A DNA stretch of 64,000 bases from Candidatus Sulfotelmatobacter sp. (lineage in GTDB: Bacteria; Acidobacteriota; Terriglobia; Terriglobales; Acidobacteriaceae). The position numbers and the translations under genes are program-made. The stretch spans positions 1 to 64,000 of the forward strand of contig JASHOH010000169.1 of the NCBI GenBank assembly GCA_030041215.1, written 5' to 3'. Below, in pieces: positions 1 to 10,471 of the stretch (its first letter is position 1; every line of letters starts with the position of its first letter). The notes below the pieces were generated by a model. That model worked only from the letters and a program-made list of their open reading frames with translations. It was not told the DNA's origin and did no database searches.

Positions 1-879
1 CCGGTGGCGCGATTGAAATCCGGCGACATTATCGACACCAACACGCTCGACTGCTTCGGCAACGTGTTGCGCAAGCCCGGCGATACGCTGAGCATGGTGA
101 AAGGAGACAACCCGCTGACCGGACCGTTTTACGTGGAGGGCGCCGAGCCCGGCGACACGCTGGCCGTGAAGATATTGCAGCTCGATGTCGATGGCGACAC
201 AGGAGTGGGCGCGTTCGCTCCGGGATTCGGAGCCATCAACGAAACGAATTACACGCCCATGCTGCACGCGCCCCTGCCCGAGCGCATTTGGTTTTATCAC
301 ATCGACCATGCTGCGAATCAGGCGACATTCAAAGCGCTCGATTCAGATTTCTCCGTGAAGATTCCCCTGCACCCCTTTTTCGGATGCATAGGAGTCGCTC
401 CCGCGGAAGGTGAAGCGCGCAGTTCAGTCGTCCCCGCGGAATTCGGCGGCAACATGGATTCACCCGAAGCCAGCGTGGGCAACACAGTTTATTTTCCCGT
501 AAACGTGAAGGGCGGACTTTTCTACATTGGCGACGGGCACGCCGCCATGGGCGATGGAGAGATCGCCGGCACTGCCATCGAGGTTCCGTTGAAGGCGCGG
601 GTGCAGTTGAGCGTGATCAAAGGGCGCACCATCGCGTGGCCACAATTTGAGAACGATGATGCCATCATGACCGTTGGCGCTTATCGTCCGTTGGACGATG
701 CGCTGCGCATCGCTTTCACCGAACTCGTCCACTGGATCCAGAAAGACTATGGTCTCTCGGAGCTCGACGCTTACGAGCTGCTATCGCAGGTCGCGAAGAT
801 TCATCTCAACGAGATGGTGGATCCGAATTATGTAGTCGTGGCTTCGATAGAGAAGAAGTATTTGCCGCCGAAGAAGTGA
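1..879 (+). CDS. Acetamidase/formamidase family protein (5' partial, probably starts upstream of window)
   Basis: ORF 4..879; motifs GDIIDTNTLDCFGN, GPFYVEGAEPGDTLAVKI, HPFFGCIGVAP, GGNMDS typical of FmdA/AmdA family. Confidence 0.85.
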   Translation, partial: PVARLKSGDIIDTNTLDCFGNVLRKPGDTLSMVKGDNPLTGPFYVEGAEPGDTLAVKILQLDVDGDTGVGAFAPGFGAINETNYTPMLHAPLPERIWFYHIDHAANQATFKALDSDFSVKIPLHPFFGCIGVAPAEGEARSSVVPAEFGGNMDSPEASVGNTVYFPVNVKGGLFYIGDGHAAMGDGEIAGTAIEVPLKARVQLSVIKGRTIAWPQFENDDAIMTVGAYRPLDDALRIAFTELVHWIQKDYGLSELDAYELLSQVAKIHLNEMVDPNYVVVASIEKKYLPPKK

Positions 880-930
880 AGGCTCGCCTTGGGAAACGAG
901 AGCTCGGAGTCCTGGTAAAGCCGGAATATA

Positions 931-1626
931 ATGCCGGGCAGGAAGATGGTAGGGGCACTTGCAAACGGCGACGGCGGCAAGAGGAATCCGATCTTAGTCG
1001 GACTGCTCCTCCTAGTGAGCGGACCAGTCCTGAACTACCTACTCGAGCGCCACAACATTTTCAAGCTTTGGGAGAACTCCAGCTATCCGATATCCTGGGC
1101 CGACCTATTCTATCCGCCACTGTGTGTTTTTCTGTCGCTGACAGGCTTTGCCTTCGTCATCAGTGGTGGTGGGACGACCGGCCCCAGCTATCGACGAACA
1201 CTAAGGCGCGCTTTCGTGATTCCATTAACCGTTCTCTACACTTTGTCCATCTTCGCTATGCAGTTTATGCAGACGGGAGCCGACCGCTTGGGCGAGTGTC
1301 CCGGTCTCAACCAGGCTGCCCCTGCCTCCAACGTGATACCCATGTCTGAGCTGAGGCCAGATTACCCAGCTGTCGGTTGCGCAGTAGAGAGGCGGGGTAT
1401 TTTTCTCTCTTACTACAACTATCTTTGGGTCTATGGCGTAACCGACGCGGCGGCGCAGCAGCGTGTTCTGGACGGGATATCCGAGCACTTTCGGCAGGCG
1501 CATACGCATCCTGTGCAAGTAATGTTCTACGACAAGGAGAACTGGTCGGTCCGCCAATTGGAAAATGGGAGGACCGCCATATCAGGGCGTCCTAGCAAGC
1601 TGCTTCGCGTTGTGAACATAGGATAA
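931..1626 (+). CDS. Hypothetical membrane protein
   Basis: 231-aa ORF with several hydrophobic segments; no recognised family. Confidence 0.5.
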   Translation: MPGRKMVGALANGDGGKRNPILVGLLLLVSGPVLNYLLERHNIFKLWENSSYPISWADLFYPPLCVFLSLTGFAFVISGGGTTGPSYRRTLRRAFVIPLTVLYTLSIFAMQFMQTGADRLGECPGLNQAAPASNVIPMSELRPDYPAVGCAVERRGIFLSYYNYLWVYGVTDAAAQQRVLDGISEHFRQAHTHPVQVMFYDKENWSVRQLENGRTAISGRPSKLLRVVNIG

Positions 1627-1637
1627 GTCGGTAAAAC

Positions 1638-2549
1638 ATGGCCGCACAGTCCAATCCGGACCAGAACTCGTGGCCTGAACTACCGCTCGAGGCCTGGCAA
1701 GATACTTACGCCACGCTGCACATGTGGACGCAAGTGGTCGGCAAGGTGCGGCTTGCGCTGCCCCCGCTGGTCAATCATTGGTGGGAGGTTCCCTTCTACG
1801 TTACCGCTCGCGGCCTGACGACTTCTGCCATTCCTTACGACGATCGAGTCTTCGACATAGAATTCGATTTCATCGATCATAAGCTTGACATTCGCACGAG
1901 CTGGGGGACCTCGAAGACGCTCGCGCTAAAGCCGAAGTCAGTGGCTGAATTTTATTCCGCGTTCATGTCCGCGTTGCAGTCGCTTGGCATCGCCGTGAAA
2001 ATCCGGACCATGCCGGTCGAGGTGCCAAACCCCATTCGCTTCGAGCTCGACACGCAGCATGCCTCCTACGATCCCGAATATGCGCACCGTTTCTGGCAAA
2101 TCCTGATTTCGTCTCAGAACATTTTTTATGAGTTTCGGGCCGGCTTTATCGGCAAGAACAGTCCCGTGCATTTTTTCTGGGGAAGCTTCGATCTGGCGGT
2201 GACCCGCTTTTCCGGACGGCGCGCCCCGGAACGCCCAGGGGCTGATCGCGTTACCCGCGAGGCGTACTCCCATGAAGTAATCAGCGCGGGATTCTGGCCG
2301 GGCGGAGGCGACGTGAAAGGCCCAGCGTATTACGCCTATGCCGCGCCCGAACCGGCTGGATTTGCTGAACAGAAAGTGAAACCGGCAGAAGCTTTCTATC
2401 ATCCTCAACTGAAAGAATTTCTGCTGACGTACGACGATGTGCGCCGTGCCGCATCGCCGCGTCAGGCTTTGCTCGATTTTCTTGAGAGCACGTACGAAGT
2501 TGGCGCAAATCTGGGCAACTGGAATCGCAAAGAACTGGAGAGGGCTTGA
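1638..2549 (+). CDS. DUF5996-like protein
   Basis: 303-aa ORF; WPELPLEAWQDTYATLHMWTQVVGKVRLAL...NHWWEVPFYVTARGLTTSAIPY pattern. Confidence 0.7.
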   Translation: MAAQSNPDQNSWPELPLEAWQDTYATLHMWTQVVGKVRLALPPLVNHWWEVPFYVTARGLTTSAIPYDDRVFDIEFDFIDHKLDIRTSWGTSKTLALKPKSVAEFYSAFMSALQSLGIAVKIRTMPVEVPNPIRFELDTQHASYDPEYAHRFWQILISSQNIFYEFRAGFIGKNSPVHFFWGSFDLAVTRFSGRRAPERPGADRVTREAYSHEVISAGFWPGGGDVKGPAYYAYAAPEPAGFAEQKVKPAEAFYHPQLKEFLLTYDDVRRAASPRQALLDFLESTYEVGANLGNWNRKELERA

Positions 2550-2589
2550 ACAGCAAAGTTCGCAAAAGGCTCGACTTTTGGAGGGATCG

Positions 2590-2862
2590 ATGTCGAAAAA
2601 GTGCACACATCTGAATCAGATCAAAGTGACCACGACTGACACGCACGTTTGCGAAGAATGCGTCAAAATGGGCGACACTTGGGTCCATCTACGCATGTGT
2701 ATGGTGTGCGGGAACGTGGGCTGCTGCGATTCGTCGAAGAACAAGCACGCGACCAAGCATTTTCGTCAGATCCACCATCCGGTGATGCGCTCGATCGAAC
2801 CGGGAGAAGACTGGATCTGGTGCTATGTGGACGAGATGATCGCAGGCGAGGTCGCAGCTTAG
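2590..2862 (+). CDS. UBP-type zinc finger domain protein
   Basis: MSKKCTHLNQI...CEECVKMGDTWVHLRMCMVCGNVGCCDSSKNKHATKHF; Cys/His pattern of the ZnF-UBP fold. Confidence 0.8.
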   Translation: MSKKCTHLNQIKVTTTDTHVCEECVKMGDTWVHLRMCMVCGNVGCCDSSKNKHATKHFRQIHHPVMRSIEPGEDWIWCYVDEMIAGEVAA

Positions 2863-3498
2863 GATCCGCTGGTCTGAAAAACAGAATCTTAACCGCCGAA
2901 TTCGCTGAGAAGTGCTGCGGAGATCGCAGAGAAGATCTTCGAGGTTTTGCGTTTAGAAAGTTAAGAAACCGAAAAGTAGGTAAAAAGGTAAAGGGCCGTG
3001 ACATTGGTTATGCTCTAGCCGCCACCTCCTGCGAGGGAGGTAACAGCGTGGATGCATGTACCATCACAGCCCCTTGATGTAACCACTGCTTTCGCAGTCC
3101 CAAACCCCAACTCTTCCTCGCAGAACGGTCGGTTTTTTCAGGTTTGGCTGCCCAGCGAGTTGCCTCACCAAGCTGGTCACCCAGTCTACTTCGGGCCAGC
3201 AAGTGGTTAGTTCACTGGTCCCTTTCAACCGTCGACGCCAGCAACCTTAACAGAGCATTCATAAATGTCAACGCAAACTATTGGTGCAATGCGCCATCGC
3301 CCAATTGTGAATCTATCTCTCCGTAAATAATTAAAATTAAAGAGGTTACCGAGAGAACCTTTCGTCTCATCCCATTTTTGCACAGAAAAATGCACAGATC
3401 CGTGAATCACAGAATATCCTCAGGCCGAACCAAATATTCGGCTTGACGGGGAAACATTCTCGGAGCATCTTTGCTACTAACACTCTTAAGAGCCGGGA

Positions 3499-3900
3499 AT
3501 GTCGGAACTTGTGGCCTATGTGGACGGTGGCTCCCTGGGAAACCCGGGACCGTCGGGCATTGGGGTTGTCATTGACGGCGGCGCTAGCGGCCCCATCCGC
3601 ATCGCCAAATGGATCGGCCATCAAGATAACAATGTCGCCGAATATGTGGCGCTGATGGAAGCGCTGCAATACGCGGTTTCCAGTAAAGCCAGGGCCCTGC
3701 ACGTTTATTCCGATTCGGAAGTGGTCGTTCGCCAGATGCGCGGAGAATACATCTGCCGCAGCTCCCGCCTCTACTCGCTGCACTGGACCTGCCGCAAACT
3801 GGCGCGCGCTCTGAGCTTTTCGATTTCCCACGTTCCGCGGGAAGACAATGCCGAGGCCAATCGCTTGGCCAATAGCGCCGTGCGAGAGCGCGTGGGATAA
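3499..3900 (+). CDS. Ribonuclease H-like (RNase HI family) protein
   Basis: YVDGGSLGNPGPSGIGVVI...NNVAEYVALMEAL...YSDSEVVVRQMRGEY...VPREDNAEANRLAN: RNase HI core motifs. Confidence 0.85.
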   Translation: MSELVAYVDGGSLGNPGPSGIGVVIDGGASGPIRIAKWIGHQDNNVAEYVALMEALQYAVSSKARALHVYSDSEVVVRQMRGEYICRSSRLYSLHWTCRKLARALSFSISHVPREDNAEANRLANSAVRERVG

Positions 3901-4032
3901 AGCCGGGGCTGATGCAGAAGCTTTTGTACTTCGCGCTGTTCGGCGAACCGAGTAACCGACCACGCAAGAAATACCGTCAGGCACGTTCCCAACAACTAGA
4001 ATATCCAAGGCAGACATTCTGGGAGGTCAACA

Positions 4033-4656
4033 ATGCGCCTTCGCCCGAAAATGCTGCTTACAACTGCGCTTCTTCTCGCCGCGTCAAGTGCGATTGCTCA
4101 GAAGCTGGAGCGCTCCATTGATCCTGAACTGATGGCTCGGCTTTCCTATGACAATTCAGCACCTGTGCGACAAGGAGATGTGCGCCACATATGCATTGCC
4201 GTTTTTCGTGATGGGGAATATCGAATTGTGCGCGGGTGGGATAACGGCCGCACTCAGCGGCTGCATGGCAAGATGGCGAAGGAAGAATCTCGTCAGCTAT
4301 TCAAGCTGCTTGAATCTGCTGAATTCCGAGATCTCTCAGGGACTCATGAAGGTTTGATTCGGCAAGAGGCCGAACGCTTTGCGGCGGAGATTCCGTCAGG
4401 CGACGGCTCGCGCGCCGATGGAAACACTGACGGAACCAACGACGGGATGAAAGACCAGCTCGAACACGAAGCATGGCGTTTGCAGTGGTTGAACGGAGAC
4501 GGCGAGAATCCGTTTCCAGCTTCGGTTGCAAAAGTAGTGGGTTGGCTGCAGCGTTTTCACCCGAAGGGTGGGAAAGCGTTTGATTTCGCTGAGTACCCAG
4601 ACGTATGTCCTTCCGGAGGACTTCGTTTTCTGCAACCGTCTTTGGCTGAAAATTAG
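4033..4656 (+). CDS. Hypothetical secreted protein
   Basis: N-terminal signal-like MRLRPKMLLTTALLLAASSAIAQ; no family recognised. Confidence 0.5.
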   Translation: MRLRPKMLLTTALLLAASSAIAQKLERSIDPELMARLSYDNSAPVRQGDVRHICIAVFRDGEYRIVRGWDNGRTQRLHGKMAKEESRQLFKLLESAEFRDLSGTHEGLIRQEAERFAAEIPSGDGSRADGNTDGTNDGMKDQLEHEAWRLQWLNGDGENPFPASVAKVVGWLQRFHPKGGKAFDFAEYPDVCPSGGLRFLQPSLAEN

Positions 4657-4683
4657 AGCCTGTCGGATAAATTGCTGATCGCC

Positions 4684-5220
4684 TCAGGCCTGGAATTCTG
4701 AGGCTTCGGGGAAGCGCAAGTTACACTTGGCCAGCGCCAGCGTGAGGAGTTCTTCTATCTTCGATTCTTCGCAGTTGCGCGACATGGCGATTTCGCTGAC
4801 CAGCAGGTAGCGGGCACGTTCCAGCATCTTCTTTTCCCGGAAAGAGAGCGGCTTGTCCTGATGCAGGGCGATCAGGCTCTTGAGCACTCCGGCGACCTCC
4901 AGCAGCGAGCCGGTCCGCATGCGGTCGGAGTTTTCCTTGAAACGGTCTTTCCAGTCGGCAACGTTGTGGCCGTTGCTCACGGAGAGAAAGTCGAGAATTT
5001 TCTGTACCTCGCCGTTGCGTACCACCCGCCGAATGCCAACGCTGCCCACGTTGTGGCAGGGCACCATGACCTTGAGGCTGCTGGCCTTGATATTAAGAAG
5101 ATAGAACTTTTCGACGGTTGTGCCGACCTGCCGGCTGCTGATTTGTTCGATAACACCCACCCCATGATTGGGGTAGACGACCTTGTCGCCGACGTGAAAA
5201 TTCAGGTCCGTACCACTCAT
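4684..5220 (-). CDS. CarD family transcriptional regulator
   Basis: FHVGDKVVYPNHGVGVIEQISSR...FYLLNIKASSLKVMVP; CarD/CdnL N-terminal domain. Confidence 0.9.
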   Translation of the reverse strand: MSGTDLNFHVGDKVVYPNHGVGVIEQISSRQVGTTVEKFYLLNIKASSLKVMVPCHNVGSVGIRRVVRNGEVQKILDFLSVSNGHNVADWKDRFKENSDRMRTGSLLEVAGVLKSLIALHQDKPLSFREKKMLERARYLLVSEIAMSRNCEESKIEELLTLALAKCNLRFPEASEFQA

Positions 5221-5446
5221 AAAGCACCCAGGGCAGGCAAGAAACGGGTTTTAGTGGGGGAAGCGCTTACGGTTACTAGAAATATACTATCCCGAAATGG
5301 GAAGGAAAGCAAGGAGGGATAGGCTGCGGGCGAACCGATCCTTGCGTCATTCCGAAGCCCCGCGCTTGCACCAGCCGGGCGAAGAATCTTACACCCAATG
5401 ACCTATGGCGAGGAGATCTTTCGCTCCGCCTGACGAACGGCTGCGC

Positions 5447-6046
5447 TCAGGACGACGGCGTGGAACGGTTTTGGCGGGAATCCATAAAGCCTTGCAGGAT
5501 CAGTACCGCGGCCATTCGGTCTACCGCCTTGGCGCGTTTCTCAATTGATAACTCCGTCTGCCGGAGGAGGCGGTTCGCTTCGACCGAGGTGAGGCGCTCA
5601 TCCCACAAATGAACCGGCAGACCGAAACGCCCCCGAAGGTCATCGGCAAAAGCCTTTATTTTTTCGGACTGCGAGCTTTCTTCCCCGCTCAGGCGCAAGG
5701 GAAGGCCGACCACGACCTCCTGAACGTCGTATTGCCTGATGATCTGCTCGAGCGCAGCCAGATCGTGACGTTTGTTGCGGCGCTGCAAGGTTTCCAGACC
5801 TTGAGCCGTAATGCCGAGAGGATCAGATACAGCGATTCCAATTCTCCTCAGACCGACATCGAGGCCCAGAATCCTGCCATGCGGGTTTTCACTGTCGGAG
5901 TTCAAGGCGCGATTATAAGCGGGCCGCGCAAGCGTTAAGTGAACCGAATCCGCCTTCGGAGGGACCTGACCATGCGCGCTCATCGCCAGCGGCACGTGAA
6001 AGAATGTTTCGGGTGCATGCCCCTGATCAGTTCCCGTCCGCTGCAC
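5447..6046 (-). CDS. ruvX: Holliday junction resolvase RuvX/YqgF (start uncertain, perhaps 5983)
   Basis: RILGLDVGLRRIGIAVSDPLGITAQGLETL...VVGLPLRLSGEES...LPVHLWDERLTSVEANRLL. Confidence 0.9.
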   Translation of the reverse strand: MQRTGTDQGHAPETFFHVPLAMSAHGQVPPKADSVHLTLARPAYNRALNSDSENPHGRILGLDVGLRRIGIAVSDPLGITAQGLETLQRRNKRHDLAALEQIIRQYDVQEVVVGLPLRLSGEESSQSEKIKAFADDLRGRFGLPVHLWDERLTSVEANRLLRQTELSIEKRAKAVDRMAAVLILQGFMDSRQNRSTPSS

Positions 6047-6130
6047 GAATCCTGCCGGCTGACGTAAGGTCCCTCTCGCGGCTTTCGCCGCCTTCGGGAT
6101 GACATCGACGTTGCTAGTGGAGGATTCGCG

Positions 6131-7216
6131 TTACTGTCCCCCCATGGCATGACGGTATGCGGCGACGTTCTTATTGTGTTCTTCGATCGTGCGGGAGAAG
6201 CGGTGGTGCCCCTGGGCGTCGGCGACGAAATAGTAGTACTCGGTTTGCGCCGGATGCATCGCCGCCTCAAGTGCGCTTTTGCCCGGGTTGCCGATCGGGC
6301 CGGGAGGAAGTCCGGCGTATTTGTAAGTGTTGTAGCGCGAATCGAAGCGCATGTCGTTATGGTGCAGCGCGCCAGAATAGGTCCCGGCCAGCAGTTCGCC
6401 ATAAATAATACTCGGATCGGCATCAAGGGCAATGTGCTTCGCCAGCCGGTTGTAATAAACGCTGGCCACCAGCGGACGCTCTCCCGGAACCGCTGTTTCT
6501 TTCTCAACGATCGATGCCATGGTCACAATCTTCTCGATATCTACCGGCGGCGGCGCGGCATTGCTAGAATCCACCCCCGCATTATCGGCCGTAACTGAAA
6601 TCGCTGTTAAGCTCGATTCAGCGCCATTCGCTCCTCCCATCGGCGCCTGTGTCAGTCTGATCTGCCGCGCCACCTGGCGAAATTGCCGGACCATGGCTGC
6701 AGCCATATCCTGCATCGTCATCATGCGCGTGAATTCATACGTATCCGGGAAAAGATATCCTTCAAGCGAAGGCGCGCCGGGCGCAATGTCGCTGATCATC
6801 GCGGTATCGTTCTGGGCAACTTTCAAAAAATCATCGGCAGGGCCAAGCCCAGCGGCTTGAATGGCGCGCGCAATGTCAAACATCGTAAAGCCTTCCGGCA
6901 CCACGACGGTGTGGAAGTATACGTCTCCCCGTCGCAGGCGTTTCTGAATGTCGATGATGCTTGCAGGTTTTTCGAAGAGATATTCGCCGGCTTTAAGGGA
7001 ACGCCGATGACTGAGATAACGCCACAAAATGAACGCATCTTCACTGCGAATCACGCCGGCGGACTTCAATTCTGAAGCAATTCGCCGCGTGGAGTACCCG
7101 GGGCGAAGCATGACAAGGGTTTGCGCCGCGGGCTGAACTGGCGTCAGCACGGCCCAGGCAAACCAGCCTGCGGCCGCGAGGGCCGACATGAAAAGCAACC
7201 AGAAAAGTTTGCGCAC
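6131..7216 (-). CDS. mltG: Endolytic murein transglycosylase MltG
   Basis: PSLEGYLFPDTYEF...MASIVEKETAVPGERPLVASVYYNRL...DPSIIYG...YNTYKYAGLPPGPIGNPGKSALEAAMHP. Confidence 0.95.
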   Translation of the reverse strand: MRKLFWLLFMSALAAAGWFAWAVLTPVQPAAQTLVMLRPGYSTRRIASELKSAGVIRSEDAFILWRYLSHRRSLKAGEYLFEKPASIIDIQKRLRRGDVYFHTVVVPEGFTMFDIARAIQAAGLGPADDFLKVAQNDTAMISDIAPGAPSLEGYLFPDTYEFTRMMTMQDMAAAMVRQFRQVARQIRLTQAPMGGANGAESSLTAISVTADNAGVDSSNAAPPPVDIEKIVTMASIVEKETAVPGERPLVASVYYNRLAKHIALDADPSIIYGELLAGTYSGALHHNDMRFDSRYNTYKYAGLPPGPIGNPGKSALEAAMHPAQTEYYYFVADAQGHHRFSRTIEEHNKNVAAYRHAMGGQ

Positions 7217-7563
7217 TATGGCGTAAGTTTAGATGATAAAGCCGAGCCGCGCGTAGCTGACTTTAGTAAGCGGTTCGGCTCCAGTTGCATTCTGGCGCGA
7301 GCCGGCATTCCCGGCGATGGCTATTGAATCCGGAAAAACACGTCATTCCGGAGGGCTGTGTTTTCATCAGCGGGCCAAGGGATCCCAGAGGGAACGATTG
7401 GTCTATGGGAGATGCTTTGCTCCGCCTGAAAAACGGCTACGCTCAGGATGATGCCGCAGGTGGGACCAGGTAGTCGAACTAAACGTCACCTTGCAGCCCC
7501 TGGCAATTCCGCAACCTTTTGCGCGAGTTATACTCAAATGATTGGAGATGACTTTATTCCCGC

Positions 7564-8505
7564 ATGAGACGTGTTCCGCCTTTTTTTGCAGTTGGAATGT
7601 TCTTGCTGCTACTGCCGACTACCGGCTGCCTCTTCCGCACGCGGCCCGTGGAAGAAACTTACTCCAAAGTTCCCCTGCAAGAGGCCTCCCAATCCGATCT
7701 GATCAACATCATTAATCTACAGGCGCAGAAACTCCGTTCTCTTCAGGCGACAGTGGATATTGACACCTCCGCCGGCGGGGTGAAGAAAGGCCACGTCACC
7801 GACTACAAAGAAATTCGTGGATATGTGCTCGCCCGCCAGCCCGACATGCTGCACATGATCGGTCTGACGCCCATCGTTCGCACCACGGCCTTCGATATGG
7901 TCAGCAACGGACAGGACTTCAAGCTCTGGATCCCGCCCAAGAACCGTTTTGTAATCGGGAAGAGCGAAATAAAGACCCGCGATCCTGAACACCCGATGGA
8001 GAACATCCGGCCGCAGGACATTTACGAGGCGCTAATTATCAAGCCCATTGAGCCGCCCGAAATCGCCGTTCGCGAAAAAGGTCAGGAAATTCTTCACGAT
8101 GCCAAAGGTCATCGCGTCCTGCAGGAGGATTACGAACTGATCGTGTTTCGTAAGAAGGGTGAGAACGAGGGCGTTCTGACTCGCAAGATTGTTTTCAGCA
8201 GGGTCGATCTTCTGCCGCACCGTCAATTCATCTATGACGAGGAAGGCAATCTCATTACCGATGCCCGCTACGCGAACTATAAGGAGTTCGACGCCGTTGC
8301 CTATCCGACCCGCATCGAAATCTACCGGCCGCAGGAAGAGTACGATATTATCCTCAATATTTTGAAACTGGAGATGAACAAGCAATTGAAAGATGAGCAG
8401 TTTACGCTCGAGCAACCATCGGGCGCCATCGTGGTTCATCTGGACAAGCCGCAGTCGAGTTCAGCGCAGCCGCCAATTTCCGAAGTGGGACACGACAGGC
8501 GCTGA
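7564..8505 (+). CDS. Outer-membrane lipoprotein, DUF4292/LolA-like
   Basis: Lipobox LLPTTGC; LRSLQATVDIDTSAGG...FKLWIPPKNRFVIG. Confidence 0.65.
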   Translation: MRRVPPFFAVGMFLLLLPTTGCLFRTRPVEETYSKVPLQEASQSDLINIINLQAQKLRSLQATVDIDTSAGGVKKGHVTDYKEIRGYVLARQPDMLHMIGLTPIVRTTAFDMVSNGQDFKLWIPPKNRFVIGKSEIKTRDPEHPMENIRPQDIYEALIIKPIEPPEIAVREKGQEILHDAKGHRVLQEDYELIVFRKKGENEGVLTRKIVFSRVDLLPHRQFIYDEEGNLITDARYANYKEFDAVAYPTRIEIYRPQEEYDIILNILKLEMNKQLKDEQFTLEQPSGAIVVHLDKPQSSSAQPPISEVGHDRR

Positions 8506-8616
8506 ATGCTCGCACTTGGCAATTGGCAATTAGCATTTGGCCAGCAAGCTCCCGTTCAGATCGCCAATATATTCAGGATTAAGAACGAAGTGCTAAGTGC
8601 TAACTGCTGATTGCCC

Positions 8617-9723
8617 ATGATGAACAAAATGGTTGTCGCCAACCTGATTCACCGTCCGATCCGGTCCCTGATCAGTATCGTTGCCATCGCTCTGGAAGTA
8701 ACGCTGATACTGCTGATCGTCGGTTTGTCGCTGGGAATGCTGAACGACTCACGCCAAAGGCAGGCCGGTATTGGCGCCGACGTGATAGTCATGCCCCCGG
8801 GCTCGTCGTTCATCGTGGGACTGACAGGCGCTCCCATGTCGATCAAAGTTGGAGACATCCTGGCGAAACTGCCGCACGTGGTTACGGTGGCTCCCGTGGT
8901 GACCTCAGTTTCAACTGCCGGCGCCATCGAAGTGATCGCCGGAATTGACCTGAACAGCTACGAGAAGCTTTCCGGTCCATTTCGTTTCGTGGCAGGCGGG
9001 CCGTTCCAAAGTCCAAATGACGTGATGGTCGATGATCTGTTTGCCAAAGCCAAACACGTAAAAGTGGGCGAAACTACGGAGATCTTCAATCACACGTTTC
9101 GCATCTGTGGCATCGTCGAGGCTGGCAAGGGCGCCCGCAAGTTTCTACAGATCAGCGTCATGCAGGATTTGATCGGGGCGCAGGGCAAAGCTTCGATTTT
9201 CTATCTGAAGCTCGACAAGCCCAACCAGGCCGATGAAGTGGTCGACGAAATCAAGCATGTGCCTGGCATGGAACGATACGTGGCGACGTCCATGTCCTAC
9301 TATCTCTCCATGATGACGCCGACCAACTATCCGGGCCTTTCCATCTTTATCAATGTGGTCATTGGAATCGCGGTTGTGATCGGGTTCATTGTCATCTTCC
9401 AGGCGATGTACGCGGCCGTTCACGAGCGCACGCGCGAAATCGGGATTCTGAAATCGTTGGGCGCTTCGAAGTTTTACATCGTGGATGCCGTCCTTCGCGA
9501 AACAGTGCTGCTTGCCATTGGCGGAATCATTCTGGGGATCTTGACCAGTCTGGCTGCGCGTCTGGGCATTAGCAACCACTTTCCCACTATGCGCGTGATT
9601 ATCAGCGGCCACTGGATTCTGCGAGCCACGATCATAGCGATAGTCGGCTCAATCCTGGGAGGTTTGTATCCCGCCTATAAAGCGGCCCAGAAGGATCCCA
9701 TTGACGCCTTGGCATATGAATGA
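8617..9723 (+). CDS. ABC transporter permease, FtsX-like/MacB-type
   Basis: AMYAAVHERTREIGILKSLGASKFYIVDAVLRETVLLAIGGIILG...GGLYPAYKAAQKDPIDALAYE. Confidence 0.9.
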   Translation: MMNKMVVANLIHRPIRSLISIVAIALEVTLILLIVGLSLGMLNDSRQRQAGIGADVIVMPPGSSFIVGLTGAPMSIKVGDILAKLPHVVTVAPVVTSVSTAGAIEVIAGIDLNSYEKLSGPFRFVAGGPFQSPNDVMVDDLFAKAKHVKVGETTEIFNHTFRICGIVEAGKGARKFLQISVMQDLIGAQGKASIFYLKLDKPNQADEVVDEIKHVPGMERYVATSMSYYLSMMTPTNYPGLSIFINVVIGIAVVIGFIVIFQAMYAAVHERTREIGILKSLGASKFYIVDAVLRETVLLAIGGIILGILTSLAARLGISNHFPTMRVIISGHWILRATIIAIVGSILGGLYPAYKAAQKDPIDALAYE

Positions 9724-9856
9724 TGTTGGATCGATTACGGGGTCTTCCACCCAGTTCTGACGAACTACCCGGGAACTTTCTGCTGCTTTTTTCGTATCAT
9801 CCATTGCTCACCGAACTGGATTGTGCCCGTCTATTCAGGCAAGTGGAGATCAGGCA

Positions 9857-10450
9857 ATGAAAACAACAGCTTGGGGATGGTTAACGGCTGGTGTTCTGGC
9901 TCTCGGCCTGAATGGCTTCTATCAGGATGGCGGCGCAGCCTGGCTGCACCGCGCAGTTGAACAAGTACGGGCTGAGGTTGCGCATGGTTCGGGCCTGCTG
10001 GCAGATTTAGCGACCGGCAAGATTGACCGCTTCATGTTGCGGGCCAACATCTTACAGGCGCGAACCCAGACAGCAGCCTCATGCCGCGCATCTGTCGCCA
10101 CGGCCAAAGTGCAAGGCAAAATTGCACGTACCCAGGGCCAGCTCGCCCACTTTGAAGTAATGTCAGCGCGGCAGCGAGCGGCCTTTGCCAGAATGGAAGC
10201 CAGGCGGGCTGAGATGGAAGCGAAACTCGCAGATATGCAGTTTACGCCGTATGAATTTGAAAGTTCGACTCCTGTTTGTCGACGTATAGTCGTTCACGTT
10301 CCTCAAGTGCACGTACGTGTTCCTGAAGTGCACGTAAATGTTCCTGAGGTGCATGTAAGTGTTCCGCGGATCACGGTTCACCAACCTGCGGTCAAGGTTG
10401 AGGTGCCAGCGGTGCACGTTGAGGTACCCGAAGTCACCGCACCAATCTAA
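9857..10450 (+). CDS. Hypothetical secreted/anchored protein with C-terminal VPxVHVx repeats
   Basis: ATG 9857; hydrophobic N-terminus; tail VVHVPQVHVRVPEVHVNVPEVHVSVPRITVHQPAVKVEVPAVHVEVPEV. Confidence 0.6.
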   Translation: MKTTAWGWLTAGVLALGLNGFYQDGGAAWLHRAVEQVRAEVAHGSGLLADLATGKIDRFMLRANILQARTQTAASCRASVATAKVQGKIARTQGQLAHFEVMSARQRAAFARMEARRAEMEAKLADMQFTPYEFESSTPVCRRIVVHVPQVHVRVPEVHVNVPEVHVSVPRITVHQPAVKVEVPAVHVEVPEVTAPI

Positions 10451-10471
10451 AGGCCTCCATTAACTCCTCCG

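Noticed and set aside
2863-3498. Possible ncRNA or extra gene in the 636-bp gap
   Set aside because: Only weak ORFs and family D-like repeat fragments; no structure I could support as a defined RNA.
10299-10380. Possible CRISPR-like short tandem repeat
   Set aside because: 21-bp units are contiguous, in frame and protein coding with no spacers.
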